From NCBI GenBank assembly GCA_030447525.1, contig JAUJOR010000003.1, positions 188,194 through 252,193 of the forward strand: DNA of 64,000 nt, read 5' to 3'. The notes beneath the pieces are model-generated. The model worked only from the letters and a program-made list of their open reading frames with translations. It had not been told where the DNA came from and did no database searches. The stretch is from Chloroflexota bacterium (GTDB taxonomy: Bacteria > Chloroflexota > UBA11872 > UBA12225). Shown here in pieces: positions 16,909 to 26,358 of this stretch; position 1 is the stretch's first letter; every line of letters starts with the position of its first letter. The position numbers were made by a program, and so were the translations under genes.

Positions 16909-17505
16909 CTACTCGGCTTTCAGGAAGTGGGAGAGCTTGAAGATCGTGCTGATGCTGGCCGCGTGCACGATGCCGCCGTTGAGGGCGGCGTCGATCGCCA
17001 TACGCAAGGGCACCGCTTGGACGATCATGTCGTGCTCTTCAGGGTCGCGGTCGGTGTCGACCTGCTCCAGGTCACGCGCCAGGAAGACGTGAAACGGGAG
17101 GGCCAGGCTGGCGCTGACGTAGAAGCTCCCCAGGGTGACCCACTGCTTGGCGGTCAGGCCGGTCTCCTCACGCAACTCGCGCTGCGCCGCCCCCAGTGGC
17201 TCCTCGCCGGCATTGGCCAGGCCTCCGGGGAGCTCCCAAGAGTCGCGCTGCCAGGGATAGCGCCATTGCCGGACGAGGTAGAGGCGGGTGTGCTCGTCTA
17301 CCGCGGCGACGGTCACTGCCGGCTGGTCGACCTCGACGAAGGCGTACCGCCCCGGTGCCCCGTCGGGGCGGATGACCTCATCTTCGCGCAGGCGCAGGCT
17401 GCGGTGTTCGTAGGCCACCCACGATGCCACCCGCTGCCATGGGTCCTCCGTCGTACGGGGCAGCAGACCGGCGTAGTCATCCCCTGGCGCTTGTTCCTCA
17501 GGCAT
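16909..17505 (-). CDS. NUDIX hydrolase (ADP-ribose pyrophosphatase-like)
   Basis: A 198-residue enzyme from the ATG at 17505 (MPEEQAPGDDYAG). The complete Nudix box starts at GGLANAGEEPLG and continues AAQRELREETGL, giving the Gx5Ex7REUxEExGU pattern that binds the metal for nucleoside-diphosphate hydrolysis. WRYPWQRDSWELPGG before the box and the overall length fit the ADP-sugar/ADP-ribose pyrophosphatase subfamily. GGGAGG lies rather far upstream of the start, so the N-terminus is not certain. Probably a cytoplasmic housecleaning or ADP-ribose-recycling enzyme. Confidence 0.87.
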   Translation of the reverse strand: MPEEQAPGDDYAGLLPRTTEDPWQRVASWVAYEHRSLRLREDEVIRPDGAPGRYAFVEVDQPAVTVAAVDEHTRLYLVRQWRYPWQRDSWELPGGLANAGEEPLGAAQRELREETGLTAKQWVTLGSFYVSASLALPFHVFLARDLEQVDTDRDPEEHDMIVQAVPLRMAIDAALNGGIVHAASISTIFKLSHFLKAE

Positions 17506-17713
17506 ACATGCAAGTGTATGTCCTCCCTTAAGTATGGCCGAAGACCTCACGGTAGGCCGGCTGTGTTGTCTGCGCCTCGGTCAGGAGACTGCCCCACGCC
17601 TGGTCCGTAGCGCCACCAGAGCCCTGGAGACCAAGCCCCAGAGATTGGGACGGCTCGCGCAAGGCCTGGGCCTTGCCACGCGTCAGGCGCGCCGGGGCGG
17701 GAGCGGTGCGCCG

Positions 17714-18379
17714 TTACGGGGAGGTCGCAGAGGCGGACGAGGCGCCGCCCGCCCCGGCAACGTGCTCCCAGGCATCGCGCACGGCATCGGCCACCGTGTC
17801 CCACTCCACATCCGGGTGCAGGACATCCCAGCGGGACCCCAGCTCCGAAGCGACAGTGGGCCAGGCCTTCCCGGCGTAGGCAGGGTGGCGGGCCATCTCC
17901 CAGGCGAAGCGGTAGCGCGGCTCGTAGACTTCCCAGCGCGCCCCCGGCTGCCCGTGGCGCTCCTCCCAGCGTCGCCGGTAGTGAGGCGCCGCCGCCGCCC
18001 AGTCCTCCAGGGCGGCCACGTCCTCAGGCGCGCCGGCCGCGGCCGGCGCGGGGACCGCAACGTCAGGCGCGGCCCCCGCAGCCTGCAGGTTCCCCGGCCG
18101 GGTGTGCCAGTCCGCGCGGTCGGCCTCGGCCCGCTCGGTGGCGAGGAACACTCCCCCTTCGGTCACGTCGCGGACGGCCTCCAGGGGCACGAACAGGGGC
18201 TTGGCCAGCCCCAGCCGGGCCAGCAGGCCCGTCGCCACCTCGAGGTAGCCGCCGCTCTGCCCCCCGGCCGGGCCGGCGTCCTCAGGCGCGTAGACGTGGG
18301 TCACTGTGCCTAGCTTCTGGCCCTCCCGGTCGTACACTTCCAGGCCCGGTTGGATCCGCCAGCTCCCGCGGTCTTCCAT
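17714..18379 (-). CDS. PRC-barrel / DUF2171-like protein
   Basis: A 221-residue protein. GGAGGGGGG precedes the ATG at 18379. Residues 1-85 form a small beta-barrel pattern: LEVYDREGQKLGTVTHVY, GYLEVATGLL, KPLFVPLEAVRDV and GGVFLAT, as in PRC-barrel/DUF2171 proteins. The C-terminal half is aromatic and charged (HYRRRWEERHGQ, YEPRYRFAWEMARHP, WPTVASELGSRWD), like the tandem helical segments seen in general-stress YsnF-like proteins. No signal peptide. Probably a stress-related cytoplasmic protein; the exact role is unknown. Confidence 0.72.
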   Translation of the reverse strand: MEDRGSWRIQPGLEVYDREGQKLGTVTHVYAPEDAGPAGGQSGGYLEVATGLLARLGLAKPLFVPLEAVRDVTEGGVFLATERAEADRADWHTRPGNLQAAGAAPDVAVPAPAAAGAPEDVAALEDWAAAAPHYRRRWEERHGQPGARWEVYEPRYRFAWEMARHPAYAGKAWPTVASELGSRWDVLHPDVEWDTVADAVRDAWEHVAGAGGASSASATSP

Positions 18380-18766
18380 GGTGTTCCCCCCTCCGTGGTT
18401 GCACCCGGCGTCCTCGCCCGGGCTCCGGCCCCCGCTCGGGCCTGTCCCGCCCGGCCACACAGTATTCAGGCAGAGCGCGTGCCGCGGTGGCCCGGCGGCC
18501 GGGCGGTCGTTCAGTCCCTTGTGTCGCCGGTGTTCCGTCCGCGAACGTGCTGGCTAACGCAAAGACCGCAGCCGGCTTGAAGACGTCGCGCGGTGCGAGC
18601 CACCCTGAGGCGGTCGCTCACGCCCAACTCAGTGGTGTCTCCATCTATCTCTCGTCGACCGGCTATCGTGGACCGGCCCCTCCGTCGCCTGTAGATGGAG
18701 GGCCGGGGACGAGACTGCGGTTTCTACGCCAGGACGGCAGGATCTCGCCGTCCTCGGAGCCGGTGG
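18380..18766. other. Intergenic region ending in a hairpin
   Basis: 387 bases between leftward genes. No gene is evident; it contains the hairpin at 18731-18754 and presumably the promoter of the PRC-barrel gene, which I cannot pinpoint. Confidence 0.4.
18731..18754 (-). terminator. Hairpin downstream of the second Gfo/Idh gene
   Basis: AGGACGGC is followed after 8 bases by GCCGTCCT, an 8-bp perfect stem about 12 bases past the stop codon at 18767 in the leftward direction. The T-run is weak. Position and structure suit an intrinsic terminator. Confidence 0.5.
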
Positions 18767-19744
18767 TTAGCGATTCTGGTAGATGCGATCGACCAGCTCC
18801 ATCGACTTCACTGCATCTGTGAAGTTGCACGATGGCTGGCGGCCTTCCTGTATGCAGTCAATAAAGGCGCGGTGCTCGTGCCAGAAGCCCAGCCAGTGGT
18901 GCTCCTGCCCGCCCAGGCTCTTGCCAAACTCGCTCGACTCGTAGACCTCCGGCGCCTTCCCGTCGGCCACGATGTAGCTGTCTCTATCGGCGTCCACGTA
19001 CGCCGTGACGTTCTGGCCGTGGATCTCGGCGCGGAAGATGCGCCGGCCGGTGACGTAGCTGAAGTGCAGCAGGCCCACCGCGCCGCCGGAGAAGGTGACG
19101 TAGGCGGTGACGGCATTGGCCATGGTGCCGGGGACGTAGCGGACCGTGGTGTCGCCGGCGACGCGCTCCACTTCGCCGCCGGCGAGCCAGCGCAGGTTGT
19201 CCACGGCGTGGATGCCATCGCACCGCAGCGGGTCGATCGCGCCATCGTAGAGGCCGGCGGGACGGCTGAGGTCTGGCGTGTGCTTTAGGAAGCTGACGGA
19301 GACGGTGTGAATGGGGCCCCGCTCTTCGACTCGGCGCTTGAGCTCGGTCATAGCGGGGATGAAGCGGCGCTGGAAGCCCACCTGCGTGGTGCAGCCATTG
19401 GTCTCAGCGACGTACGCCAGGTGACGGGCCTGGTCCGTGGTCATGCCGAATGGCTTCTCGATAAAGACGTTGCGGCCCTGCTTGAGGGCGAAGTTGACCG
19501 GCTCGAACAGGTACTGCGGCGGCATGATGACGTACACCGCTTGCGGATCTACCTCGGCGAGCATCTCCTTGTAGTCGGCGTACGTCTTGGGGACGGCGTA
19601 CTTCTCGGCAGCCGCTCTGGCGCGCTCCGGATTCAGCTCGGCGATCGCCGCCATCTCCACATCCGGCAGACTGGCAACCGAGGGGTAGTGGTACCGGCTG
19701 GCCAGCGCCCCTGCACCGACGAATGCGACGCGTACGTTCGCCAC
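18767..19744 (-). CDS. Gfo/Idh/MocA-family oxidoreductase
   Basis: A 325-residue enzyme. The Rossmann motif VAFVGAGALASRYHYPS is at residues 6-22. EKPFGMTTDQARHL, with the conserved Lys of the EKP motif, is at about residue 95, and DGIHAVDNLRWL provides the conserved His near residue 180. It differs from the family member at 9170 in most positions and lacks the longer C-terminal region, so the two probably act on different sugars. It is a single leftward gene followed by a hairpin. Likely a sugar-type dehydrogenase; substrate not determined. Confidence 0.88.
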   Translation of the reverse strand: MANVRVAFVGAGALASRYHYPSVASLPDVEMAAIAELNPERARAAAEKYAVPKTYADYKEMLAEVDPQAVYVIMPPQYLFEPVNFALKQGRNVFIEKPFGMTTDQARHLAYVAETNGCTTQVGFQRRFIPAMTELKRRVEERGPIHTVSVSFLKHTPDLSRPAGLYDGAIDPLRCDGIHAVDNLRWLAGGEVERVAGDTTVRYVPGTMANAVTAYVTFSGGAVGLLHFSYVTGRRIFRAEIHGQNVTAYVDADRDSYIVADGKAPEVYESSEFGKSLGGQEHHWLGFWHEHRAFIDCIQEGRQPSCNFTDAVKSMELVDRIYQNR

Positions 19745-20401
19745 TACGGTCCTTCCTCAGTCGTACTTGTGTCGTGACCGGTGCCTGACCCACTATGGCA
19801 CAACGTACCCAGCGGAGTTTAGCGAGCGCCACCCGGCGTCGTATTGCGCCCCTTTGCGCCCCGAGAAGGGCCTACGGCCACGGCCTCGGTCTCGGCCAGC
19901 GGTTGAGTAGTTGCCGTGGGGCCGCAGCTGGCCGTGCCGGATCAGGTTCTGGTACCGCGTCAGGCTGGCGAGGCTCACCGTCGCCGTGCCAGTAGGCGTC
20001 TGGGGAGAGCACGACGTAGCCGGCGCCGCGCGCCAAGTGGAACCATGCGGGCGAGGTCTTTCCGGAGTTTGCCCTGCGGGACGTGTGGGGCGCGCCGCCG
20101 GACATGGCCTATCAGCGCTGGGGAGTTGGCTTCTGCCCCAGCAAGCGCGCCGTCAACAGCCGGTAGCGGAGGGGCTGGCGGCGCTGTGCCGGATAGTGGC
20201 CGGTGCGGGCGCGCATGGCGCCCTCCTCAGCGGCCTTCGACCCGGCGATCGCGGGCAGCTGGACACCATCCGTCGCCACCTTGGTGCCTGACGCATGCCC
20301 TGCCCCGATCGTCCTCGGCTCGTCCACTGTCCACCTTTCCGCCTCGGGCGCGGCCGGGGCGTCGTTGTGCTACTGTCAGCGCCGCGGAGGGACAGGCCAC
20401 A
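19745..20401. other. Gap with two coding-like fragments on opposite strands
   Basis: About 650 bases between divergent genes. Leftward at about 19965-20037 the frame reads LARGAGYVVLSPDAYWHGDG, like the strand around an alpha/beta-hydrolase core. Rightward at about 20018-20166 another frame reads HAGEVFPEFALRDVWG then MAYQRWGVGFCPSKRAV and stops at TAG. Neither has a convincing start. At least one is probably a gene remnant. GGAGGG near 20390 belongs to the next gene. Confidence 0.4.
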
Positions 20402-21580
20402 GTGAAGATCAAGGACATCCGGGCGGCGACGGTGGACCTCGCGTTGCCGCCAAAGACCGAGCCGCGAGTGGCGCGGCAGGCGACCGAGGGGTTCGCCAGC
20501 CCGATGCAGCGCTATCCGGAGTTCGGACGCGCCGATTGGTCGGCGCAGTGGCGGCGGGTGGCGGTCGTGGTAACGGCCGAGGACGGGACGTTCGGGGTCG
20601 GCTTCACCAACCACGGCGGGCCGGTCCGCGAGATCGTCAACGGGCACTTCGCGCCGGTGCTCGTGGGCCAGGACTGCGTGGCCACCGAGAAGCTCTGGGA
20701 CGTGATGCGACGCATCTCCGCCCCCTACGGGACGCCCGGTCTGGCCAGCTACGCCATGAGCGCGGTAGACATCGCTCTCTGGGACCTCAAGGGGAAGCTC
20801 CTCCGGCGACCGGTCTACGAGCTCCTGGGCGGGCCGCAGAAGGACGGCATCCCCTGCTACGCCAGCAACACCGACCTTTCCTACGGCACCGAGCACAGCA
20901 TCGCCTGGTTCCTGGAGCTGGGATTCAAGGCGGTCAAGCTGTTCCTGCGCCAGGGCCCCGAGGCGGGGATCGAGGGGATCCGGCGCAGCGAGGAGCTGGT
21001 CGCGCGGACACGCCAGCAGATCGGGCCGGACGTTGAGCTGATGGTCGACGGCTGGATCTCCCTGAACGTCGAGCACGCCGTGCGCCTGAGCGAGGCGCTA
21101 CGGCCCTACCGGATCAAGTGGCTGGAGGACTACCTGCTGCCCGAGGACATGGAGGGCTACGCCCGCGTCCGCCAGCGGCTGCCGGGCACGATCCTGGCGT
21201 CGGGCGAGCACTGGTACACCATCCACCCATTCGCCCTGGCGGCCGGCCAAGGGCTGGTGGACATCCTGCAGCCCGACCTGGCCTGGTGCGGCGGGATCAG
21301 CGCCGGCCTGCGCATTTGCCACCTGGCCGAGGCGCACGGCCTGACCGTGATTACCCACGGCGGGATGAATTACCCCTGGGGCCAGCACCTGGCCATGGCC
21401 ATGCCGGCCGTCCCAATGGGCGAGCGCTCCGAGGGCGTCGCCCCGCCCGGCGTCCCGCTCGAGGAGATGACCATCCTGCCCGGCACCGTCCCCATCCGCA
21501 ACGGCCGGGTGCGCCCCACGGACGCCCCGGGGCTGGGGCTGGAGATCAGCCGCGAGTGGCTGGAGAGCAAGACGGTCTAA
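20402..21580 (+). CDS. Enolase-superfamily sugar-acid dehydratase (L-rhamnonate-dehydratase-like)
   Basis: A 392-residue enzyme from the GTG at 20402, 11 bases after GGAGG. The N-terminal capping domain is followed by the barrel with KAVKLFL, the metal-ligand Asp in VDGW, the Glu in WLEDYLLPED and the Glu in SGEHW. Next come DILQPDLAWCGGIS and the catalytic His segment VITHGGMNYPWGQH. The capping-loop segment RVARQATEGFASPM, the GEHWYTIHPF region and the QPDLAWCGG pattern are closest to rhamnonate/related sugar-acid dehydratases. It would remove water from a sugar acid to give a 2-keto-3-deoxy acid. It fits the nearby Gfo/Idh enzymes that could supply the acid. Confidence 0.88.
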   Translation: MKIKDIRAATVDLALPPKTEPRVARQATEGFASPMQRYPEFGRADWSAQWRRVAVVVTAEDGTFGVGFTNHGGPVREIVNGHFAPVLVGQDCVATEKLWDVMRRISAPYGTPGLASYAMSAVDIALWDLKGKLLRRPVYELLGGPQKDGIPCYASNTDLSYGTEHSIAWFLELGFKAVKLFLRQGPEAGIEGIRRSEELVARTRQQIGPDVELMVDGWISLNVEHAVRLSEALRPYRIKWLEDYLLPEDMEGYARVRQRLPGTILASGEHWYTIHPFALAAGQGLVDILQPDLAWCGGISAGLRICHLAEAHGLTVITHGGMNYPWGQHLAMAMPAVPMGERSEGVAPPGVPLEEMTILPGTVPIRNGRVRPTDAPGLGLEISREWLESKTV

Positions 21581-21868
21581 CCCCAACGCCGGGCTGAAAC
21601 CCCAGACCCCGCAGCGGCGCCCCCGTGAAGGTGACCTCGCGGTCAGGAGGGCGTCCCCCGTGCGGTGCAAGAGCTCGTCCAGGTTGGCCTAGGAGAGGTT
21701 GGCGCGGCGCTAGGCTGGGAATCCCTCTACCTGTGCCCCGACCGGCCCATATAGCGCGTCCGGTCCGGTAAGGTTCAGCTAGCAGGATGGTCAGCTATTA
21801 GAAAAATGCGAGCTAGGTATGCGTCCGCCGTGCTCGGCGTGATCGAGCATGAAGGGAGAGGCGCTGAC

Positions 21869-23587
21869 ATGGGGCCGGGAGGACCTATAGCGTCGAGAGA
21901 GACGACGACATCGGGGGAACAAGTAGGACGGCTACGGGAGCGGCTGGCGGCGCTGAGCGCGATCAGCCAGACGGCCTCCCGCGCGCTCGATCTCGAGGAC
22001 CTGTTCCGGGCCCTGTACGAGGGGACAAGCCAGGCCCTTGACGTCACCGGCTTCATCCTGGGGTTGTACGACGAGGGGAGCCAGACGGTGGAGGTCGTAC
22101 GCCAGATGGACTCCGGCGTGGAGCTCAGCGGCGGGTCTTTCCCCCTTGGCACCGGCTTCACCAGCGAGGTCATCCGCACGCGTCGGCCGCGACTGATCCG
22201 GCGCTGGTCGCGTGACGAGCCTCGGGTGCAGGTGCAGTACGCCACCGACCGTCGCGGACTCCCCGAGTCCGGCATCACCGTGCCGCTCCTGGCCGGCGAG
22301 AAGGTAGTGGGCGTGCTCTCGCTGCAGAGCTATCAACCGGAAGCCTACGACGAGGACGACCTCTTGATGCTGCAGGCGATCGCCGGCCAAGCGGCGGCGG
22401 CGATCGAGAACCTCCGTCACTCGGCACGCCTGGACGTCCAGCTCCGGCGGCGGGTGTCGGAGCTGGAGATCATCCTGGCCAGCATGGCCGACGCCCTGGT
22501 GATCACCGACGCCGCGGGGGCCATCGTCCGGATCAACGAGGCCGCCCGCACGCTACTCGGCCTTGAGAGCGATGGCATCATCCTGGGCCAGCCCCTGGAC
22601 CGCGAGCGGTGGGGTCAATGGCCCCTCGGGGGGCAAGCGGTGGCTGAGGCGCTCCGCCCCATCATCGAGGCGCTCCGCCGGGGGGAAGTGCTCCGCGACG
22701 TCGAGGTGGAGCTGCAGGGGAAGGGGCAGCGGGTGCTGTGTTTCAGCGGCGCCCCGCTGCACGAGACGGTCGAGGCGCTCGCTGGGGGGGTCATCGTCTT
22801 CCGTGACGTGACCGGCAGGCGCGAGGTCGAGCGCCTCAAGGACGAGGTGCTCTCCATCGCCTCCCACGACCTAAGGACACCACTCACGGTGATCAAGGGG
22901 TTCGCCGAGCTGCTCCGGCTCAAGGGCGCGGCCGGGGGGCTGAACGGCGAGCTGTTGGACCGCGGCCTGATGACCATCGAGGGTCAGGCCGATCGTCTGG
23001 AGGAGTGGCTCCGCCTGCTCCTCGATCTGACGCGCATGAAAGGGGGCCAGGTGGCGATCGAGCCCGCGCCGGCCGACCTGGTCCTGCTTGCCAGCGCCGT
23101 CCTTGAGGGCGCCCGAGTGACCACCGGCGGCCGCCGGCTGGTGCTGCGCGCCCCGCCGAGCGTCGAGGGGATGTGGGACTCGCGTCGTCTCGAGCAGGTG
23201 TTCCAGAACCTGATCACCAATGCCCTGAAGTACTCCCCGCGGGATGGCACGGTGGAGGTCACGATTGACGCCGACGACCGCACCGCTACGGTCTGTGTGC
23301 GAGACGAGGGCATCGGGTTGGCAGCGGACGAGCTGCCCCGCATCTTCGACCGCTTCTACCGCGCCACGGGGGTGCGCCAGATCGAGGGTTCCGGCCTGGG
23401 CCTTTACATCTGTCAGGCGATCGTCACCGCCCATGGGGGCCGCATCTGGGCCGAGTCTGCAGGGTGGGGGAGCGGCAGCGCGTTCTACGTCTCCTTGCCA
23501 CGCGGCAAGCCAGAAGCAGCCACCGCCCCGCCGGGCCGTCACCCTATGGGAACTCCATTGGAGGGCAACAATGCGTCCATGGCGTAG
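21869..23587 (+). CDS. GAF-PAS sensor histidine kinase
   Basis: A 572-residue cytoplasmic kinase. I chose the ATG at 21869 because AAGGGAGAGG is just upstream; an earlier ATG at 21806 lacks one. A GAF domain covers about residues 20-190 and a PAS domain about 195-310 (ILASMADALVITDAAGAIVRIN). The phosphoacceptor is His333 in IASHDLRTPLTVIKG. The ATPase domain shows QNLITNALKYSP, RDEGIGLAADELPRIFDRFYR and GSGLGLYICQAI. It overlaps the downstream secreted protease gene by 17 bases, so kinase and protease are translationally linked. No response regulator is adjacent. Confidence 0.9.
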   Translation: MGPGGPIASRETTTSGEQVGRLRERLAALSAISQTASRALDLEDLFRALYEGTSQALDVTGFILGLYDEGSQTVEVVRQMDSGVELSGGSFPLGTGFTSEVIRTRRPRLIRRWSRDEPRVQVQYATDRRGLPESGITVPLLAGEKVVGVLSLQSYQPEAYDEDDLLMLQAIAGQAAAAIENLRHSARLDVQLRRRVSELEIILASMADALVITDAAGAIVRINEAARTLLGLESDGIILGQPLDRERWGQWPLGGQAVAEALRPIIEALRRGEVLRDVEVELQGKGQRVLCFSGAPLHETVEALAGGVIVFRDVTGRREVERLKDEVLSIASHDLRTPLTVIKGFAELLRLKGAAGGLNGELLDRGLMTIEGQADRLEEWLRLLLDLTRMKGGQVAIEPAPADLVLLASAVLEGARVTTGGRRLVLRAPPSVEGMWDSRRLEQVFQNLITNALKYSPRDGTVEVTIDADDRTATVCVRDEGIGLAADELPRIFDRFYRATGVRQIEGSGLGLYICQAIVTAHGGRIWAESAGWGSGSAFYVSLPRGKPEAATAPPGRHPMGTPLEGNNASMA

Positions 23588-25256
23588 GCACTCAGCTCGC
23601 GGACTGTCCCTGACGCGCATGCTCTTGCTCCTGACGATCGCGGCGCTCACGCCGTTCGCCTCGCCCCATCCGCCCGGTCCGGCGGCCGCCCAGCTACTGT
23701 CGCTCAAGAAGATCGATCCCGCCCTGCTGCAGCAGATGGGCGCCGACCGTACCAAGCTGTTGCCGGTCATCATCGAGATGGCTCCCCTGCCACCACCATT
23801 CGTGGGCCGCTCGAACGAGCAGCTGGCCCAGCGGGCCTTGACCCTCCTGCGGCTCTATGGCCGGCCGGTGGGGGCCCTCGCGCTCATCAACGGGGCGGCC
23901 GGCTTTGCCACCGCCGCCGCCATCGAGGTCATCAGCCTCGACCCGGGCCTGGCCTACGTCCACGCCGACGTCACCGTCCGTCCCCAGCGCGGGCCGGCGC
24001 CGGCGTCCGTCGCCGGCGCCAAGCAGCTGTCGGCACCCTATCCGCGCGTGGTCAAGGCCGATCAGGTCTGGCGCCAGGGGGCCACCGGCAGAGGCGTGAC
24101 GGTGGCCGTCCTCGACTCCGGGATCGCCGCCGATCCTGACCTGACTCAGGCCACGCCCCGCCTGCTGGCGGCCGTCAGCTTTGCCGGCACCCGCGATCCC
24201 CTCCGGCCTGACCCCGGCGGCCACGGCACCCACGTGGCGGGAATCGTGGCCGGTGACGGCACGCGCTCGGGAGGCGAGTACGTCGGGATCGCCCCGGGGG
24301 CGAACCTGGTCGACGTGCGGGTGCTGGACAAGAACGGCAGTGGACGCGTCTCATCCGTCATCCGCGGCATCGAATGGGTGCTGGCGCGCCGCGTCCAGTA
24401 CAACATCCGCATCATCAATCTCTCCCTCGGCGCGCCACCCAGCACCCCCTACCGCCTCGACCCGCTGGCCGCTGCCGTCGAGATCGCCTGGAAGCGCGGT
24501 CTGGTAGTGGTGGCGGCGTCCGGCAACCGCGGTCCCAACAACGGCACGGTGGACACCCCGGGTATCGATCCCTACGTCATCACCGTCGGGGCGACGGATG
24601 ATCACGGCTCGGTCGCCGTCGGCGACGACGATCTCGCCTGGTTCTCCTCCTGGGGCACGCCGTTGGCCTCGACACCCAAGCCCGACGTGGTGGCCCTGGG
24701 ACGGCGGATTGTCTCGCTGCGCGTCCCCGGCAGCACGCTGGACACGCTGTTCCCCGACCGCCTTGTCCTGGCCGGCAACGGCGCCACCTACTTCCGCCTG
24801 AGCGGCACGTCGATGTCGACCGCCGCCGTGGCCGGCGCCGCCGGGCTCCTCCTCGAGCGCCAGCCGACCCTGCAGCCCGATCAGGTAAAGGCTATCCTCA
24901 CCGGCAACACGCAGCCCTACGGCCGCGACGGTGGCTCCGAGGTGCCCCATCCCTCGGCAGACGGCGCCGGCTTGATGGACGCCTACGCCGCCGTCAACGC
25001 CACCCCTCCCCCGCTGACCGGCGCCAACCGAGGGCTGCGGCCGTCCGATGGGCTGGCCCGTGCCCTGTACCCCATCCTCTACGGCCAGCCCCTGGTCTGG
25101 AAAGATCCCTACTACCTGGGCATCAGTTGGAACAACCTGACCTGGAACAACCTGACCTGGAACAACCTGACCTGGGACAACCTGGCCTGGGACAACCTGG
25201 CCTGGGACAACCTGGCCTGGGACAACCTGGCCTGGGACTCTCAAGCGATCGACTGA
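23571..25256 (+). CDS. Secreted subtilisin-like (S8) serine protease with C-terminal Trp repeats
   Basis: A 561-residue protease. GGAGGG precedes the ATG at 23571. A signal peptide spans about residues 1-40 (LTRMLLLLTIAALTPFA), followed by a propeptide-like region to about 150. The triad is Asp182 in VAVLDSGIA, His218 in GGHGTHVAGIVAG and Ser414 in LSGTSMSTAAVAG, with the oxyanion Asn319 in AASGN. The extreme C-terminus has eight Trp-led pentads of the type W-N/D-N-L-T/A (residues 520-555) and ends DSQAID. The tail could bind a surface or act as a spacer. The overlap with the kinase gene suggests that protease production is tied to signalling. Confidence 0.92.
   Translation: MRPWRRHSARGLSLTRMLLLLTIAALTPFASPHPPGPAAAQLLSLKKIDPALLQQMGADRTKLLPVIIEMAPLPPPFVGRSNEQLAQRALTLLRLYGRPVGALALINGAAGFATAAAIEVISLDPGLAYVHADVTVRPQRGPAPASVAGAKQLSAPYPRVVKADQVWRQGATGRGVTVAVLDSGIAADPDLTQATPRLLAAVSFAGTRDPLRPDPGGHGTHVAGIVAGDGTRSGGEYVGIAPGANLVDVRVLDKNGSGRVSSVIRGIEWVLARRVQYNIRIINLSLGAPPSTPYRLDPLAAAVEIAWKRGLVVVAASGNRGPNNGTVDTPGIDPYVITVGATDDHGSVAVGDDDLAWFSSWGTPLASTPKPDVVALGRRIVSLRVPGSTLDTLFPDRLVLAGNGATYFRLSGTSMSTAAVAGAAGLLLERQPTLQPDQVKAILTGNTQPYGRDGGSEVPHPSADGAGLMDAYAAVNATPPPLTGANRGLRPSDGLARALYPILYGQPLVWKDPYYLGISWNNLTWNNLTWNNLTWDNLAWDNLAWDNLAWDNLAWDSQAID
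25128..25247 (+). repeat. Eight 15-bp coding repeats in the protease tail
   Basis: Units of the form TGG-RAC-AAC-CTG-RCC repeat eight times in frame; the last is degenerate. The first three units encode WNNLT, later ones WDNLA. Near-identity of neighbouring units points to recent slippage or recombination, so the copy number may vary between strains. Confidence 0.8.
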
Positions 25257-25497
25257 CGCGCCGGGAGAGGTTCTGTTGCGTCTGGAAGGGCGCGTACACG
25301 GCTGAGCCCGTTCGGTGGTGGAAAGGGGACCGGCCGTGAGCTCCGTGCGGCGTGGCGAGGAAGGCGTACTGTTCGAGACGTGGCTGCGCCGAAAGGCCAT
25401 ACTCGACCACCGCTTCCGATCCGTTGCCAGCGCCATCGACAATCGTTTCCGTCCGTATCGACCATCCCAGCGCGGTGGAGTCGAGTGGTGGGGTTGA

Positions 25498-26358
25498 TCA
25501 GAAGACGTGGATCCCCAGCTTCTGGGCCGTACCGTGGAGGAACTGCGCCGCCGCCGGCCACTCGTCGTAGCTGGCCCCCTCCACGATCAGCGGGTACGAC
25601 GGGTCGAGGGCGTCCATACGCCGCAGATAGGTGTCGAAGTCCAGCGTGCCGGTGCCGGGGGAGCCGGTATCGATGTGGATGGTCAGCCGGTCCTGGATAA
25701 TGGAGTCCTTGGCGTGGCCACTGACGATGTGCTCGCCGAGCACGTCGAACATGTGGTCGATTGCCGGGCCGGTGTCGAACGCGGTCTCCAACGTGATCCA
25801 GTTGGCGGCGTCGAGATCGCAGCGCACATACGGGGAGTCGACGGCGTCGAGCACGTCACGCGTGACCTCTGGCGTCTTGAGCGTCACCAGCTGGTGCGCC
25901 TCCAGGCTCAGATACACACCGCTTTCTTCCGCCGCCGGCGCGCACTCGCGCAACGAGCGGATGAGCTGCCGGCGCGCCCCGGGCGTCCAGTTGCCCGGGT
26001 GTGGGAACCACGGGCCGCGCGGGCTCATGCTCCCCGGACCGGTATCGATGCCCCGCGCGCCGAGCCAGCCGGCGATCCTCAGCGCCGCTTGTACCATCCT
26101 CACCGCCTCCCGGCGGGCGCTTTCGTCCGGGTGGATGAGGCACTGCCAGTAGCCCGTGACCTGGTACAGCTCGAGCCCGCCCTCGGCCAGCACGGCGCGC
26201 GCCCGCTCGCACTGCGCCCGGGTGGTCGTGAAGGGGTCGTTCTTGCGGAAGCGGCAGAAGAGGCCGCTGTAGCCGAGCGACCGGACCTCCGCGCAGAGGT
26301 CGGGGGTGATCTCGTCCATGTCGGCCGGTAGGCGGCCACCGGAGACTCCAAAACGCAT
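25498..26358 (-). CDS. Sugar phosphate isomerase/epimerase-like (xylose-isomerase-like TIM barrel)
   Basis: A 286-residue protein from the ATG at 26358 (MRFGVSGGRLPADMDEI), with AAAGGAA upstream. TIM-barrel features of the AP-endonuclease-2/IolE family are visible: DTGPGSMSPRGPW, VYLSLEAHQLVTLKTPE with a metal-ligand Glu, VRCDLDAANWITLE with Asp, HIVSGHAKDSI with His, and FDTYLRRMDALDPSYPLIVEG with the final Glu. It probably isomerises or epimerises a keto sugar or inositol-type intermediate, alongside the Gfo/Idh and dehydratase genes. No signal peptide. Confidence 0.85.
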   Translation of the reverse strand: MRFGVSGGRLPADMDEITPDLCAEVRSLGYSGLFCRFRKNDPFTTTRAQCERARAVLAEGGLELYQVTGYWQCLIHPDESARREAVRMVQAALRIAGWLGARGIDTGPGSMSPRGPWFPHPGNWTPGARRQLIRSLRECAPAAEESGVYLSLEAHQLVTLKTPEVTRDVLDAVDSPYVRCDLDAANWITLETAFDTGPAIDHMFDVLGEHIVSGHAKDSIIQDRLTIHIDTGSPGTGTLDFDTYLRRMDALDPSYPLIVEGASYDEWPAAAQFLHGTAQKLGIHVF

